The position numbers and the translations under genes were made by a program. Below, piece after piece: positions 45,865 to 57,035 of a stretch of 64,000 nt of DNA. The notes beneath the pieces are model-generated. The model had not been told where the DNA came from. It worked only from the letters and a program-made list of their open reading frames with translations, and did no database searches. Every line of letters begins with the position of its first letter. Position 1 is the stretch's first letter. The stretch is from SHZL01 sp963815185. GTDB lineage: Bacteria > Pseudomonadota > Gammaproteobacteria > Xanthomonadales > SZUA-36. The stretch covers positions 80,811 to 144,810 of the forward strand of contig CAWFGC010000006.1 in assembly GCA_963815185.1 (NCBI GenBank), written 5' to 3'.

Positions 45865-46010
45865 AAACGAGGAGCACGAGCGAGATATTTATAAGGCTTC
45901 TGGAATTCACAATGGGCCGGATATTGTCCGCCTGCGCAGTGGTGCGATTTCTGCGTAATGGTCTTGGGCGCTGCCAGGCAGTAAAATAGAAGTTTCGCTC
46001 ACATCGGTTT

Positions 46011-46045
46011 GCCCGGCACGGAATGCCGGGCGCGTCTTTTCTTTC
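46011..46045 (+). promoter_or_regulatory. Hairpin with T-tract directly upstream of fba
   Basis: The stem GCCCGGCA/TGCCGGGC (46011-46018 and 46024-46031) with loop CGGAA is followed by GCGTCTTTTCTTT and then the AGGAG ribosome-binding site of fba at 46046-46050. This is a terminator-like structure inside the 5' untranslated region. It may end pyk transcripts or attenuate transcription into fba. Confidence 0.55.
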
Positions 46046-46056
46046 AGGAGTCAATC

Positions 46057-47076
46057 ATGAGCAGTATGGATCTGGTGACGGTAGCAGAGGCAATGGTAGC
46101 CGAGGGCAGGGGACTCCTTGCCATCGACGAGAGTACGGGAACCATTACCAAGCGATTTAAAACGATCAATATGGAATCCACCGAAGAAAACCGGCGGGCC
46201 TATCGAGAAATGTTGTTGACCACACCCGGGCTGGGAAAACATATCAGCGGCGCCATTCTTTATGACGAAACCATTCGCCAGTCAACCCGTGACGGCGTGT
46301 CTTTCGTCAAGATCATGCAGGATGCCGGCGTGATTCCGGGCATCAAGGTGGATACGGGCGCGCATCCGCTGGCGGGTCATCCGGGAGAAAAGGTGACCGA
46401 GGGCCTCGACGGTCTGCGCGGCCGGCTCAAGGAGTATCGTGAACTGGGTGCTCGATTCGCCAAGTGGCGGGCCGTGATCACCATAGGCGAAAGCATCCCC
46501 ACTTCATCCTGCGTCGATGCCAATGCACATGCGCTCGCTCGTTACGCGGCGCTTTGCCAGGAAGCCGACATTGTTCCCATCGTCGAACCGGAAGTATTGA
46601 TGGACGGTGTACACAGCCTGGATGAATCATTCGAAGTCACCGAGGCCATGCTGCGGGCCCTGTTTAACCAGCTGTATGACCAGAACGTGCTGCTTGAAGG
46701 CACGATCCTGAAAGCGAGCATGGTCATCTCCGGCAGTGAAGCGCAGAACCGCGCAGGCGTTGAAGAGGTTGCCGAAGCCACCGTGCAGTGTTTGCTGAAT
46801 GCCGTTCCGGCAGCGCTGGGGGGCGTCGTATTCCTTTCCGGCGGGCAGTCGGATCAGGAAGCAACCGCGCACCTGAATGCGATGAACAAGCTTGGTGATT
46901 TTCCCTGGCCTCTGTCTTTCTCCTATGGACGTGCCCTGCAGGCACCTTCATTGCAGGTATGGGGAGAAAATCCAGCCGCCAACGTGGCTGCCGCGCAAAA
47001 GAAACTGGCGCACCGCGCGCGCATGAACGGCCTGGCTGCGTTGGGGCAATACGAAGAATCTCTTGAAGCGGCTTGA
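46057..47076 (+). CDS. Fructose-bisphosphate aldolase, class I
   Basis: Schiff-base aldolase that cleaves fructose 1,6-bisphosphate. The 339-residue protein has GRGLLAIDESTGTITKRF near the N-terminus, the PIVEPEVLMDG region, and the Schiff-base lysine region LEGTILKASMVISG near residues 212-225, then GGVVFLSGGQSDQEAT. The eukaryotic-like class I type is found in a minority of bacteria. AGGAG lies six bases before the ATG at 46057, which decides the start. Confidence 0.93.
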   Translation: MSSMDLVTVAEAMVAEGRGLLAIDESTGTITKRFKTINMESTEENRRAYREMLLTTPGLGKHISGAILYDETIRQSTRDGVSFVKIMQDAGVIPGIKVDTGAHPLAGHPGEKVTEGLDGLRGRLKEYRELGARFAKWRAVITIGESIPTSSCVDANAHALARYAALCQEADIVPIVEPEVLMDGVHSLDESFEVTEAMLRALFNQLYDQNVLLEGTILKASMVISGSEAQNRAGVEEVAEATVQCLLNAVPAALGGVVFLSGGQSDQEATAHLNAMNKLGDFPWPLSFSYGRALQAPSLQVWGENPAANVAAAQKKLAHRARMNGLAALGQYEESLEAA

Positions 47077-47163
47077 ATCGGGCCCACTGAGCATAGCCGG
47101 ATTCCCGGGCGGGTTCCGGGCTTCGCTGCGGGCTGGCTATTGCAAAATGTTACGGGTGAACAG

Positions 47164-49451
47164 ATGAGCGAAAATTTAAAAGAGAGCGCACTTTACTATC
47201 ACCGGTATCCCAAACCCGGCAAGATCAAGATCACTCCCACCAAGGCGCTCACCACCCAGCAAGATCTGGCGCTGGCGTATTCGCCCGGTGTCGCTGCGGC
47301 GAGCGAACTGGTCCATCGAAGATCCTGCAACGGTAAGCGAGGTGACCGCGCGTGGCAACCTCGTGGCGGTAATTTCCAACGGCACCGCCGTGCTCGGCCT
47401 TGGCAACATTGGGCCACTGGCCGCCAAGCCGGTGATGGAAGGCAAAGCCGTCTTGTTCAAGAAATTTGCCGATATCGATGTCTTTGATATCGAAATTTCC
47501 GAGCAGGATCCGGACAAGCTGGTGGAAATCATAGCCGCCCTGGAACCTACATTTGGCGGTATCAACCTGGAGGATATCAAGGCGCCCGAGTGTTTCGTCG
47601 TCGAGTCCCGTCTCAAAGAACGGTTGTCGATCCCGGTGTTCCATGACGACCAGCATGGGACTGCGATCATTACCGCGGCGGCGGTGATCAATGCGCTGTA
47701 CATCGTCGGCAAGCCAATCGAAAAAGTCCGCCTGGTCGCATCCGGCGCCGGCGCGGCGGGCATGGCCTGTCTGGATCTGCTGGTCAAACTGGGCATGAAA
47801 AGAGAACACATCCTGGTCGTTGACCGGTCGGGCGTTATTTATACCGGCCGCGACAAGGTCATGGACTCACGCAAAGCCGGTTACGCTGCCGATACCAAAC
47901 TGCGCACGCTGCCGGAAGCGATTCGCGGTGTGGACATCTTCCTCGGTGTTTCGGCCGGAGGTGTTTTGAGTAAGGAAATGGTGGCGACGATGGCGAAGCA
48001 GCCCATCATTCTCGCTCTCGCCAATCCGGATCCCGAAATCCTGCCGGAAGACGCCCGTGAAGCCTGTCCGGATGCGATCATCGCTACCGGCCGATCCGAT
48101 TATCCGAACCAGGTCAACAACGTGCTTTGTTTTCCCTACATTTTCCGCGGGGCACTGGATGTCGGTGCAACGGCCATCAACGACGAGATGAAAATGGCCT
48201 GCGTGCATGCGCTTGCCGAGCTGACGCGCAAGGAAGTGCAGCAGACGGGCGTGGTGTCCCCGAACGCGGAACCGCTGCAATTCGGACGCGACTACATCAT
48301 CCCCAAGCCGTTCGATCCGCGCTTGCTGGTGCAACTGGCTCCAGCGGTAGCCCAGGCCGCAATGGACAGTGGTGTTGCTGTTCGCCCGATCCAGGATATG
48401 GATGCCTACCGCGAACGGCTCGAGCAGTTCGTATACCGCACCGGTTTATTGATGAAGCCGGTGTTCGATGCGGCGCGCCGGGCTCCGAAACGTGTTGTTT
48501 ACGCCGATGGCGAAGAATGAGGTGGTGCTGCGAGGCGTGCAGTCGGTGATTGATAACCAGATGGCATTTCCGGTGCTTGTCGGCCGGCCTGCTGTGGTTC
48601 AAAGCCGCATCGAAAAACTGGGTTTGCGGCTCAAGGAAGGTACGGACTTTGAATTGGTCAACCCGGAGTCCGATCCGAGGTTCTGGGATTACTGGACCAC
48701 CTACCATGCGATCATGGAACGGCGCGGCATATCCCCTGAAACCGCGAAGAAAATTGTGCGGACGCGTAACAGCGTCATCGCCGCGCTGATGTTGCTTCGC
48801 GGCGAGGCGGATGCGCTGATCACCGGTGTCGTGGGCCGGTACCATGTCCATCTTGCCAACGTGCTGGATGTGATTGGCTTGCACGCCGATGCAAAAGTGG
48901 CCGGTTCGCTCAGCATCCTCAGTACGGATGAAGGCACCTATTTTGTCTGCGATACGCATGTCAACGCGGATCCGACTGTGGAAGAAATCGTTGAAGTCGC
49001 GCTGATGGCGGCCGAGAAAATCCGTATCTTCGGTATTCGACCAAGGGTTGCACTCTTATCCCATTCCGCGTTTGGCAGCCATCAGGATGAAAGCGCGGAA
49101 AAAATGAAAAAGGCACTCAGTCTGTTACGTGAGCGGAGTCCCGAGCTCGAAGTCGAAGGTGAAATGACGGCCGATATGGCCCTGGATGAGAATTACCGCA
49201 AACATGTGTTTCCAAACAGCCGTTTGCGCGGTCCGGCCAACTTGCTCGTGATGCCCAGCCAGGACACGGCGCATATTGCATTTAACCTGGCACGAGCCAT
49301 CAGCAACGGCGTGACGGTGGGACCGATCCTGCTCGGATTGGCGCGTCCAGCCCATGTTCTCACCCCTTCAGCATCGGTTCGCCGTATCGTCAACATGACG
49401 GCCATAGTGGTCGTTGAAGCGCAAATGTACGAAGCAAGCATGACCGGCTGA
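47164..49451 (+). CDS. maeB: NADP-dependent malic enzyme with phosphotransacetylase-like domain (two frame breaks)
   Basis: Oxidative decarboxylation of malate to pyruvate, linking the TCA cycle and pyruvate. The N-terminal malic-enzyme part has YHRYPKPGKIKITPTKAL, LAYSPGVAAA, and VFHDDQHGTAI with GVSAGGVLSKEM; the C-terminal PTA-like part (about residue 440 on) includes RRGISPETAKKIV and SRLRGPANLLVMP. An extra C at 47313-47314 breaks LVIEDPATVSE, and an extra T at 48518 breaks ADGEEEVVLRG. Restored length of about 762 residues matches the MaeB family, so single-base sequence errors are likely. Confidence 0.9.
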
Positions 49452-49475
49452 CCTGCGCATCCCGGAGTTTCCCTA

Positions 49476-52150
49476 ATGAATCTGGAAGCAGACAAATTAC
49501 GCCACGACAGCGATCCGCAAGAGACCCAGGAGTGGTTGGAGTCGCTGCAGGCGATCATTGGCCGTGAGGGGCCGGACCGGGCGCATTACCTGATCGAAAA
49601 ACTGGTGGACTACACACGCCGGTCTGGTGGTTACCTGCCCTATGATGCAACCACGGCCTATATCAACACCATTCCGCCGCATCTGGAAAAACGCATTCCG
49701 GGCAATACCGAACTGGAGTACCGGATCCGTTCATTCATTCGTTGGAATGCGATGGCAACGGTCGTCAGGGCCAGCAAGCGGGGCGGAGAGCTGGGTGGCC
49801 ACATCGCCAGTTTTGCTTCGGCAGCGACCCTGTACGATGTCGGCTTCAATCATTTCTTTCGCGGCCCCGACCATCCGGGCGGTGGCGACCTGGTGTATAT
49901 CCAGGGCCATTCCTCACCCGGTATTTATGCGCGTTCCTATCTGGAAGGCCGGATTGACGAGCAGCAGTTGGACGGGTTCCGTGAAGAATCCGAAGGCAAG
50001 GGGCTTGAGTTCCTACCCTCATCCCTGGTTAATGCCGAATTACTGGCAGTTTCCGACGGTTTCGATGGGCCTGGGACCGATCATGGCCATTTACCAGGCA
50101 CGTTTTCTCAAGTACCTGCACGACCGGGGTATAGCCGATACTTCGGACCGCAAGGTATGGTGTTTTCTCGGGGATGGCGAAACCGATGAACCGGAGTCTC
50201 TGGGCGCCATTTCGCTGGCCGGCCGGGAAAAACTGCATAACCTGATTTTCGTGGTCAACTGCAACCTGCAACGCCTCGATGGTCCGGTGCGCGGTAACGG
50301 CAAGATCATTCAGGAACTGGAAAGCGTGTTTCGCGGTGCACGCTGGAGTGTGCTGAAAGTCATTTGGGGCTCCTACTGGGATCCGCTGTTCGCCAAGGAC
50401 AAGGATGGGTCTGCTGCGCAAACGCATGGAAGAAGCCCTGGATGGCGATTACCAGAACTACAAAGCCAAGGGCGGCGCCTACACGCGCGAGCATTTTTTT
50501 GGCAAGTATCCCGAGTTGAAGGAAATGGTCGCCAACATGTCGGATCAGGACATCTGGCGGCTGAATCGTGGTGGTCACGATCCGCACAAAATCTATGCGG
50601 CCTATAGCGAGGCGATGAAGCCAAGAGAGCGGCCAATCGTGATCCTGGCAAAGACCGTCAAGGGTTATGGCATGGGCGGGGCCGGCGAGGCGCAGAATAT
50701 TACCCACCAGCAGAAGAAAATGGATCTCGACTCGATCCGGCAGTTCCGCGACCGTTTCAGCGTCCCCATCCCGGACGAAGAATTGGATAACGTGCCGTAC
50801 TACCATCCGGGTGCGGACAGCCCCGAGATACAGTACATGCAGGAGCGACGCAAGAGCCTTGGGGGCTTTCTGCCGCAGCGCCGTTCTGATTTCGAAGCGC
50901 TGAAGATTCCATCCATCGAAGTGTTCGAACCCCTGTTGAAATCGACCGGCGACCGCGAAATCAGCACCACCATGGTATTCGTGCGTGCCCTGGCCATGCT
51001 GTTGCGCGATCAGGATCTGGCCTCGCGGATCGTGCCCATCGTGGCCGATGAAGCGCGCACCTTCGGCATGGAGGGCATGTTCCGCCAATTGGGTATTTAT
51101 TCGTCGGTAGGCCAGCTATACACGCCGGTGGATTCTGACCAGCTGATGTTTTACAAGGAGGACAAGAAAGGCCAGATATTGCAGGAAGGCATCACCGAAG
51201 CAGGCGCCCTCTCCTCCTGGATTGCAGCGGCTACCAGTTACGCCAGCAGTGGTGTGCCAATGATCCCGTTCTTCATTTTCTATTCCATGTTCGGGTTCCA
51301 GCGTACCGGCGACCTGGCCTGGGCAGCCGGCGACATGCGGGCCAAGGGGTTTCTTATCGGCGGAACAGCGGGCCGCACGACCTTGAACGGGGAAGGTTTG
51401 CAGCACGAAGACGGCAACAGCCACATGATCTCCGCCATGGTGCCAAATTGCATTTCCTATGATCCGACCTTTTCCTATGAGCTGGCGGTGATCATGCAGG
51501 ATGGCTTGCGCCGCATGTATCAGGAAAAAGAAGATGTCTACTACTACATCACGGTGATGAACGAGAACTATCCCCACCCGGATATGCCGCAGGGAGCCGA
51601 AGAGGGCATCCGCAATGGGCTGTATCTGCTGAAACAGGGGCCGGACGGCGGGCGCAAGGTGCAGTTGATGGCCTCCGGAACCATCCTGCGCGAAGCGATA
51701 GCGGCTGCCAATATCCTGCAGCAGGATTTTGGCGTGGTTGCGGACATATGGAGCGCCACCAGCTTTACCGAACTGCGCCGTAATGGCGTGGAATGTGCCC
51801 GCTGGAACCGGCTCAATCCGGAAAAGGAGCCGCGCTTACCCTGGGTCACGCAATGTTTGCTGGATCGGCAGGGCCCGGTGATTGCCGCCTCTGATTATGT
51901 GCGTGCATTCGCCGATCAGATAAGGGGCTTCTTGCCGCAGGAAGACTACATCGTGCTGGGGACTGATGGCTTTGGCCGTTCCGATACGCGGGAAAAGTTG
52001 CGCCGGTTTTTTGAGGTGGATCGTTTCAATCTCGCCTATTCGGCATTGTACGCCTTGTACCGCAAGGGTCTGTTGGATCAAAGTGACCTCATTTCGGCTC
52101 GCGCCAGGCTGGGCATTGATCCTGATAAAAACAATCCTGCGCGCGTTTAG
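49476..52150 (+). CDS. aceE: Pyruvate dehydrogenase E1 component (two frame breaks)
   Basis: Homodimeric E1 of the pyruvate dehydrogenase complex, decarboxylating pyruvate with thiamine diphosphate. Three consecutive frames carry one collinear protein: MNLEADKLRH to the EGKGL region, then VWCFLGDGETDEPESLG (TPP motif), then LLRKRMEEALDGDYQNY to the end. The frame changes by one extra G in the G4 run 50000-50003 and one extra T at 50410. Restored length of about 891 residues is normal. The gene ends with TAG at 52148-52150, the first bases of a truncated inverted-repeat remnant. Probably an intact gene with sequence errors. Confidence 0.9.
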
Positions 52151-52170
52151 TGGCTGTTACAGGCCACTAG
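52148..52170. repeat. Truncated inverted-repeat remnant at the aceE stop
   Basis: GGCTGTTACAGGCCACTAG at 52152-52170 is identical to the right terminal repeat of the element at 34335-34503. Together with TAGTGG at its left it forms a short palindrome, as expected of an element that lost its interior. It contains the aceE stop codon. Confidence 0.65.
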
Positions 52171-52203
52171 CCCCCAAAATGGCCCCAGGCAGCGGAGCGC
52201 ATA

Positions 52204-53565
<1,362 letters not shown>

Positions 53566-53593
53566 GGCTGTCTTGACGTCTTTGGCCAAGCGC

Positions 53594-54109
53594 ATGGATG
53601 GATCGCAGCACAAAGATGACGGGCGGCGTCTGTACTGGGCCGCGATCGTAGCCCTGTTGTTGGGCTTGACCGCACTTTATTACGCGGTGATTCGAAACGA
53701 CGGCGGTATGAGCTCTCATGTTGATGCCGAGGGCCGCGGCACGGTGTTGTTGGGGCGCCAGCGCGACGGGCATTTCAGCGCCGACGGAGCAATCAATGGC
53801 CAGCCGGTTCATTTCCTGGTCGATACCGGCGCCACGGATGTGGTGGTTTCAGAACGCGTTGCCCGTTCCCTGGGACTGGAATTCGGTCCGAGCGTAACCG
53901 TGATGACCGCTGCAGGCCCGGCAAGCGGTTGGATGACCCGTCTGGGTTCCGTCCAGTTCGGTGCGCTGGGGTTGCGGGATGTGCGGGCGATGATCACGCC
54001 TGGTCTGGGCGACGAAGCCTTGCTGGGGATGAGTTTTTTGATGCATTTCAGTATCGTTCAGGAAGGCGATACACTGGTTATCGCCAGCCGTGGAGCAAGC
54101 AATCCGTGA
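53594..54109 (+). CDS. Membrane-anchored retropepsin-like aspartic protease
   Basis: A 171-residue protein with a single N-terminal membrane segment (about residues 14-32, WAAIVALLLGLTALYYAVI) and a retropepsin-type domain with VDTGATDVVVSERVARSLGL near 75-94 and GMSFL near the end. It matches the clan AA aspartic protease group with one DTGA motif per chain, active as a dimer. The ATG at 53594 is used; a TTG at 53573 is in frame. It sits between aceF and lpdA, and its TGA overlaps the next GTG. The substrate is unknown. Confidence 0.7.
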   Translation: MDGSQHKDDGRRLYWAAIVALLLGLTALYYAVIRNDGGMSSHVDAEGRGTVLLGRQRDGHFSADGAINGQPVHFLVDTGATDVVVSERVARSLGLEFGPSVTVMTAAGPASGWMTRLGSVQFGALGLRDVRAMITPGLGDEALLGMSFLMHFSIVQEGDTLVIASRGASNP

Positions 54110-54186
54110 GTGAGACTATTGAGGTCAAAGAGCCGGATACCGGTGACATTGCTGATATCCCCGTGATCGACACGGTCAACGCATGA
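54106..54186 (+). pseudogene. Vestigial lipoyl-domain start upstream of lpdA
   Basis: The GTG at 54106 overlaps the protease TGA. The 26 codons read MSETIEVKEPDTGDIADIPV and then IDTVNA before a TGA. The first 18 resemble the head of the lipoyl domain of aceF (MSDTIEIKVPDIGDFHDIPV), which in many related bacteria is fused to dihydrolipoamide dehydrogenase. Only about a quarter of a lipoyl domain is present, with no lipoyl-lysine, so it is a remnant or a leader peptide; the frame differs from lpdA by one base. Confidence 0.55.
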
Positions 54187-54193
54187 TTATGAT

Positions 54194-55588
54194 GTGTTGG
54201 TGCTTGGCGCCGGACCGGGGGGCTATACCGCCGCTTTTCGCGCTGCCGACCTGGGCCTGCGGGTGGTACTGGTCGAACGATATCCCGCGCTGGGCGGCGT
54301 CTGTCTCAATGTAGGGTGCATTCCATCCAAGGCGCTGCTGCATACGGCCCAGGTGATCGACGAAGCAGCGGCCATGGCCGGACACGGGGTGGTGTTTGGT
54401 GATCCCCGCATCGAGCTCGACGCATTGCGCGCATTCAAGCAGCAGGTCGTCGACAAGCTGAGTACGGGTCTTTCTGGCATGGCCTCGAAGCGAAAGATTG
54501 AAGTCGTCCAGGGCGTTGGAACATTCGCCGGAGCACATGAACTGGAAGTAACCCGGGAAAACGGCACGCGCACGCTGGACTTTGCACAGGCGATCATCGC
54601 CTGCGGCTCGCAATCCTATGAATTACCCGGGATGCCCTGGGGCGATCCAAGACTTATGGATTCGACAGATGCGCTGCAACTGGAGGAAATCCCACAACGC
54701 CTGTTGGTCATTGGCGGCGGCATCATTGGCCTGGAAATGGCCTGTGTCTATGCGGGCCTGGGCAGCAAGGTAACGGTGGTCGAATTGACTGCGCAATTGA
54801 TGCCGGGCGCGGACCCGGATCTGGTCAAACCGTTACAATCACGCATAGCCAAACGCTACGAGAACATCTATCTCGAAACCCGTGTCACGCGGGTTGACAT
54901 AGCCGATGATGCCCTGGTCGCCCATTTCGAAGGCGCGAAGGCGCCAGCGTCGGAACGATTCGACCGGGTGCTGGTAGCGGTTGGCCGGATACCGAATGGC
55001 AGGAGTATTGGCGCGGAATCCGCCGGTGTTGCGGTGACCGACAAGGGCTTTATCGAAGTCGACAATCAAATGCGCACCAATGTGCCGCACATCTTTGCCA
55101 TCGGTGATGTTGTCGGTGAGCCGATGCTGGCGCACAAAGCCACGCATGAGGGTAAGGTGGCGGCCGAGGTCTGTGCCGGGGAGCGCAGCGCATTCGATGC
55201 CAGGGTCATTCCGTCGGTCGCGTACACCGACCCGGAAGTGGCCTGGGTTGGATTGACGGAACGGGAGGCAAGGGATGCGGAGTTGGATTTCGAGGTCAGC
55301 CGTTTTCCCTGGGCGGCAAGCGGCAGGGCCCTGGGGATCGATCGCACCGAAGGTTTCACCAAGTTGTTATTCGACAAGAAGAGCAAGCGCATTATCGGGG
55401 CAGGCATTACAGGCCCGCATGCCGGCGACCTGATTGCCGAATGCGCCTTGGCGATAGAGATGGGCTGCGAGGCCGCGGATATCGGCTTGACCATCCATCC
55501 GCACCCGACTTTGTCCGAGACCATTGGCATGGCTGCGGAAGTATTCGAGGGCACGATCACGGATTTATATTTGCCCAGGAAATCATGA
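54194..55588 (+). CDS. lpdA: Dihydrolipoamide dehydrogenase (E3)
   Basis: Flavoprotein that reoxidises dihydrolipoyl groups of the 2-oxoacid dehydrogenase complexes using NAD. The N-terminal FAD motif is VLVLGAGPGGYTAAFRAADL; the redox disulfide is in GGVCLNVGCIPSK; the NAD motif is LLVIGGGIIGLEMACVYAGL; the active-site His region is TIHPHPTLSE near the C-terminus. The GTG at 54194 is the first in-frame start after a stop at 54164, but it begins already inside the FAD motif (HDYDVLVLG upstream), so a frame break joining it to 54106 is possible. Confidence 0.9.
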   Translation: MLVLGAGPGGYTAAFRAADLGLRVVLVERYPALGGVCLNVGCIPSKALLHTAQVIDEAAAMAGHGVVFGDPRIELDALRAFKQQVVDKLSTGLSGMASKRKIEVVQGVGTFAGAHELEVTRENGTRTLDFAQAIIACGSQSYELPGMPWGDPRLMDSTDALQLEEIPQRLLVIGGGIIGLEMACVYAGLGSKVTVVELTAQLMPGADPDLVKPLQSRIAKRYENIYLETRVTRVDIADDALVAHFEGAKAPASERFDRVLVAVGRIPNGRSIGAESAGVAVTDKGFIEVDNQMRTNVPHIFAIGDVVGEPMLAHKATHEGKVAAEVCAGERSAFDARVIPSVAYTDPEVAWVGLTEREARDAELDFEVSRFPWAASGRALGIDRTEGFTKLLFDKKSKRIIGAGITGPHAGDLIAECALAIEMGCEAADIGLTIHPHPTLSETIGMAAEVFEGTITDLYLPRKS

Positions 55589-55729
55589 GGCTAAGGCCAC
55601 CCGTGACTTAATGTGTCGGTGCCAAACGCTTATCGCCGGAAACTTCCAGTCTGCGGCGCGAAAGACATCGTGCTGCCCTGTGCTCAGCTGGCTTTTGGCT
55701 CTGCCTGAAGTGAATGACCTGTAATGCCA

Positions 55730-56716
55730 TCAACGATGACTGCCACTTAACCGCAACTGATCGAACGGTGACCGGGCGCCCATCGCGCCACGGTTGACAA
55801 CATGGGTATAAATCATCGTGGTCTTGAGGTCATTGTGCCCAAGTAACTGCTGGATGGTGCGAATGTCGGTTCCCGACTCCAGCAAATGGGTTGCAAAAGA
55901 ATGTCGAAGCGTGTGGCAGGTTACCCGTTTATGAATAGCCGCCCGGCCGGCAGATTGAGTAACCGCCTTGCGCAGTGACGCCGGATGAATATGCCAGCGC
56001 CGAAACACATTGGCATCACGCGGATCAATGCTCAGTTTGGAACTGGGAAACAAATACTGCCAGTGAAAATCCTGCGTCGATTTACCCAGTTTGCGCTGTA
56101 GAGCAACCGGCACAACCGCAGATCCCAGACCCGAGTGCAGATCACGCTCATGAAGACACCGCACGTACTCATTTTGCCGAAACAGGGAGTCCTGCAATTG
56201 TTCAGGCAGAAGCGTCACACGGTCTTTGCCACCTTTGCCTGAAAACACGCGCAGGGACCTGCGATCGAAATCCAGATCACCGACACGCAAGCGTAAGCAC
56301 TCCATCAGCCGTAAACCGGAACCGTACAGCAGGCTGACAGGCAAATAATGCGACGGCCCAACATGCGACAACAGCCATGCGACTTCTTCAACCCCCAGCA
56401 CCACCGGCAGATGTTTACGCGCTTTGGCGCGAACCACATCGTCCAACCAGGGCAACTCCCGCTCAAGCACTTTGGTATACAGGAACAGAATCGCCTGCAG
56501 CGCCTGATTCTGGGTTGCCGGAGCAACCCGCCGGTCCACCGCCAGATAAGACAGAAACTTTTCCAACTCCACCTTACCCATTTCCGCCGGATGGCGCTTG
56601 CCATGAAACAGAATAAACCGGCGAATCCAGTTCGAATAAGCACGTTCTGTAGCCATGCTATAGTGCCTGACACGAATCGCTATTTTCACCCGATCGAGCA
56701 AACGCGGAGTCGTCAC
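55730..56716 (-). CDS. intI: Integron integrase
   Basis: Site-specific tyrosine recombinase that moves gene cassettes by attI x attC recombination. The 328-residue protein has the catalytic residues Arg136 (GSGLRLMECLRLR), Lys164 (GKGGKDR), His268/Arg271 (CHTLRHSF), His294 and Tyr303 (LGHNDLKTTMIYTHV). It has the extra IntI-specific segment between the two catalytic halves (about 205-245, ALQRKL to DPRDANVFRRWHIHP), which separates it from XerC/D. Its C-terminus VNRGAMGARSPFDQL matches integron integrases. It is read away from the cassettes, as usual. Confidence 0.9.
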   Translation of the reverse strand: MTTPRLLDRVKIAIRVRHYSMATERAYSNWIRRFILFHGKRHPAEMGKVELEKFLSYLAVDRRVAPATQNQALQAILFLYTKVLERELPWLDDVVRAKARKHLPVVLGVEEVAWLLSHVGPSHYLPVSLLYGSGLRLMECLRLRVGDLDFDRRSLRVFSGKGGKDRVTLLPEQLQDSLFRQNEYVRCLHERDLHSGLGSAVVPVALQRKLGKSTQDFHWQYLFPSSKLSIDPRDANVFRRWHIHPASLRKAVTQSAGRAAIHKRVTCHTLRHSFATHLLESGTDIRTIQQLLGHNDLKTTMIYTHVVNRGAMGARSPFDQLRLSGSHR

Positions 56717-56946
56717 TGATGTTTCCTGATTTTCATATCAACCAAAAAATAGTCAAAACAATTAGTGGAAACAGTAGGAAAGATTTGCTATCGCACGTAG
56801 GAATTGAGCTATTAATTTTCAGCCGCCAAAGATATTAAATCGAAAACGTTTTAAACTTACCGAGAACAATCAGGGGGATAAATGAACCAACTATTAATAC
56901 AAACCGGCTTCATTCCCTTAATTTCAACCAAAGTCACCTAATTGTA

Positions 56947-56979
56947 GTTATATGCCTTGGTCATTAGGTAGTTATAAGC
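56947..56979 (+). other. attI-like region with two GTTRRRY-type core sites
   Basis: In the 319-bp gap 56717-57035, between the integrase start and the first cassette gene, there are two core-site-like sequences: GTTATATGC (56947-56955) and GTTATAAGC (56971-56979). Either could be the attI/attC crossover point before the brnTA cassette. The gap is AT-rich compared with the rest of the window. It should also hold the integrase and cassette promoters, which I cannot place with certainty. Confidence 0.4.
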
Positions 56980-56998
56980 ATACTAATACATAATATTG

Positions 56999-57016
56999 TA
57001 TGGCTATAAAGCCATA
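56999..57016 (+). promoter_or_regulatory. Palindromic operator-like site upstream of brnT
   Basis: TATGGCT (56999-57005) and AGCCATA (57010-57016) form a perfect 7-bp inverted repeat with a 4-bp spacer, 20 bp before the brnT ATG. BrnA antitoxins are DNA-binding autorepressors, so this is a plausible BrnTA operator. Confidence 0.45.
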
Positions 57017-57035
57017 TTGCTGCTAAAATTGGCCA

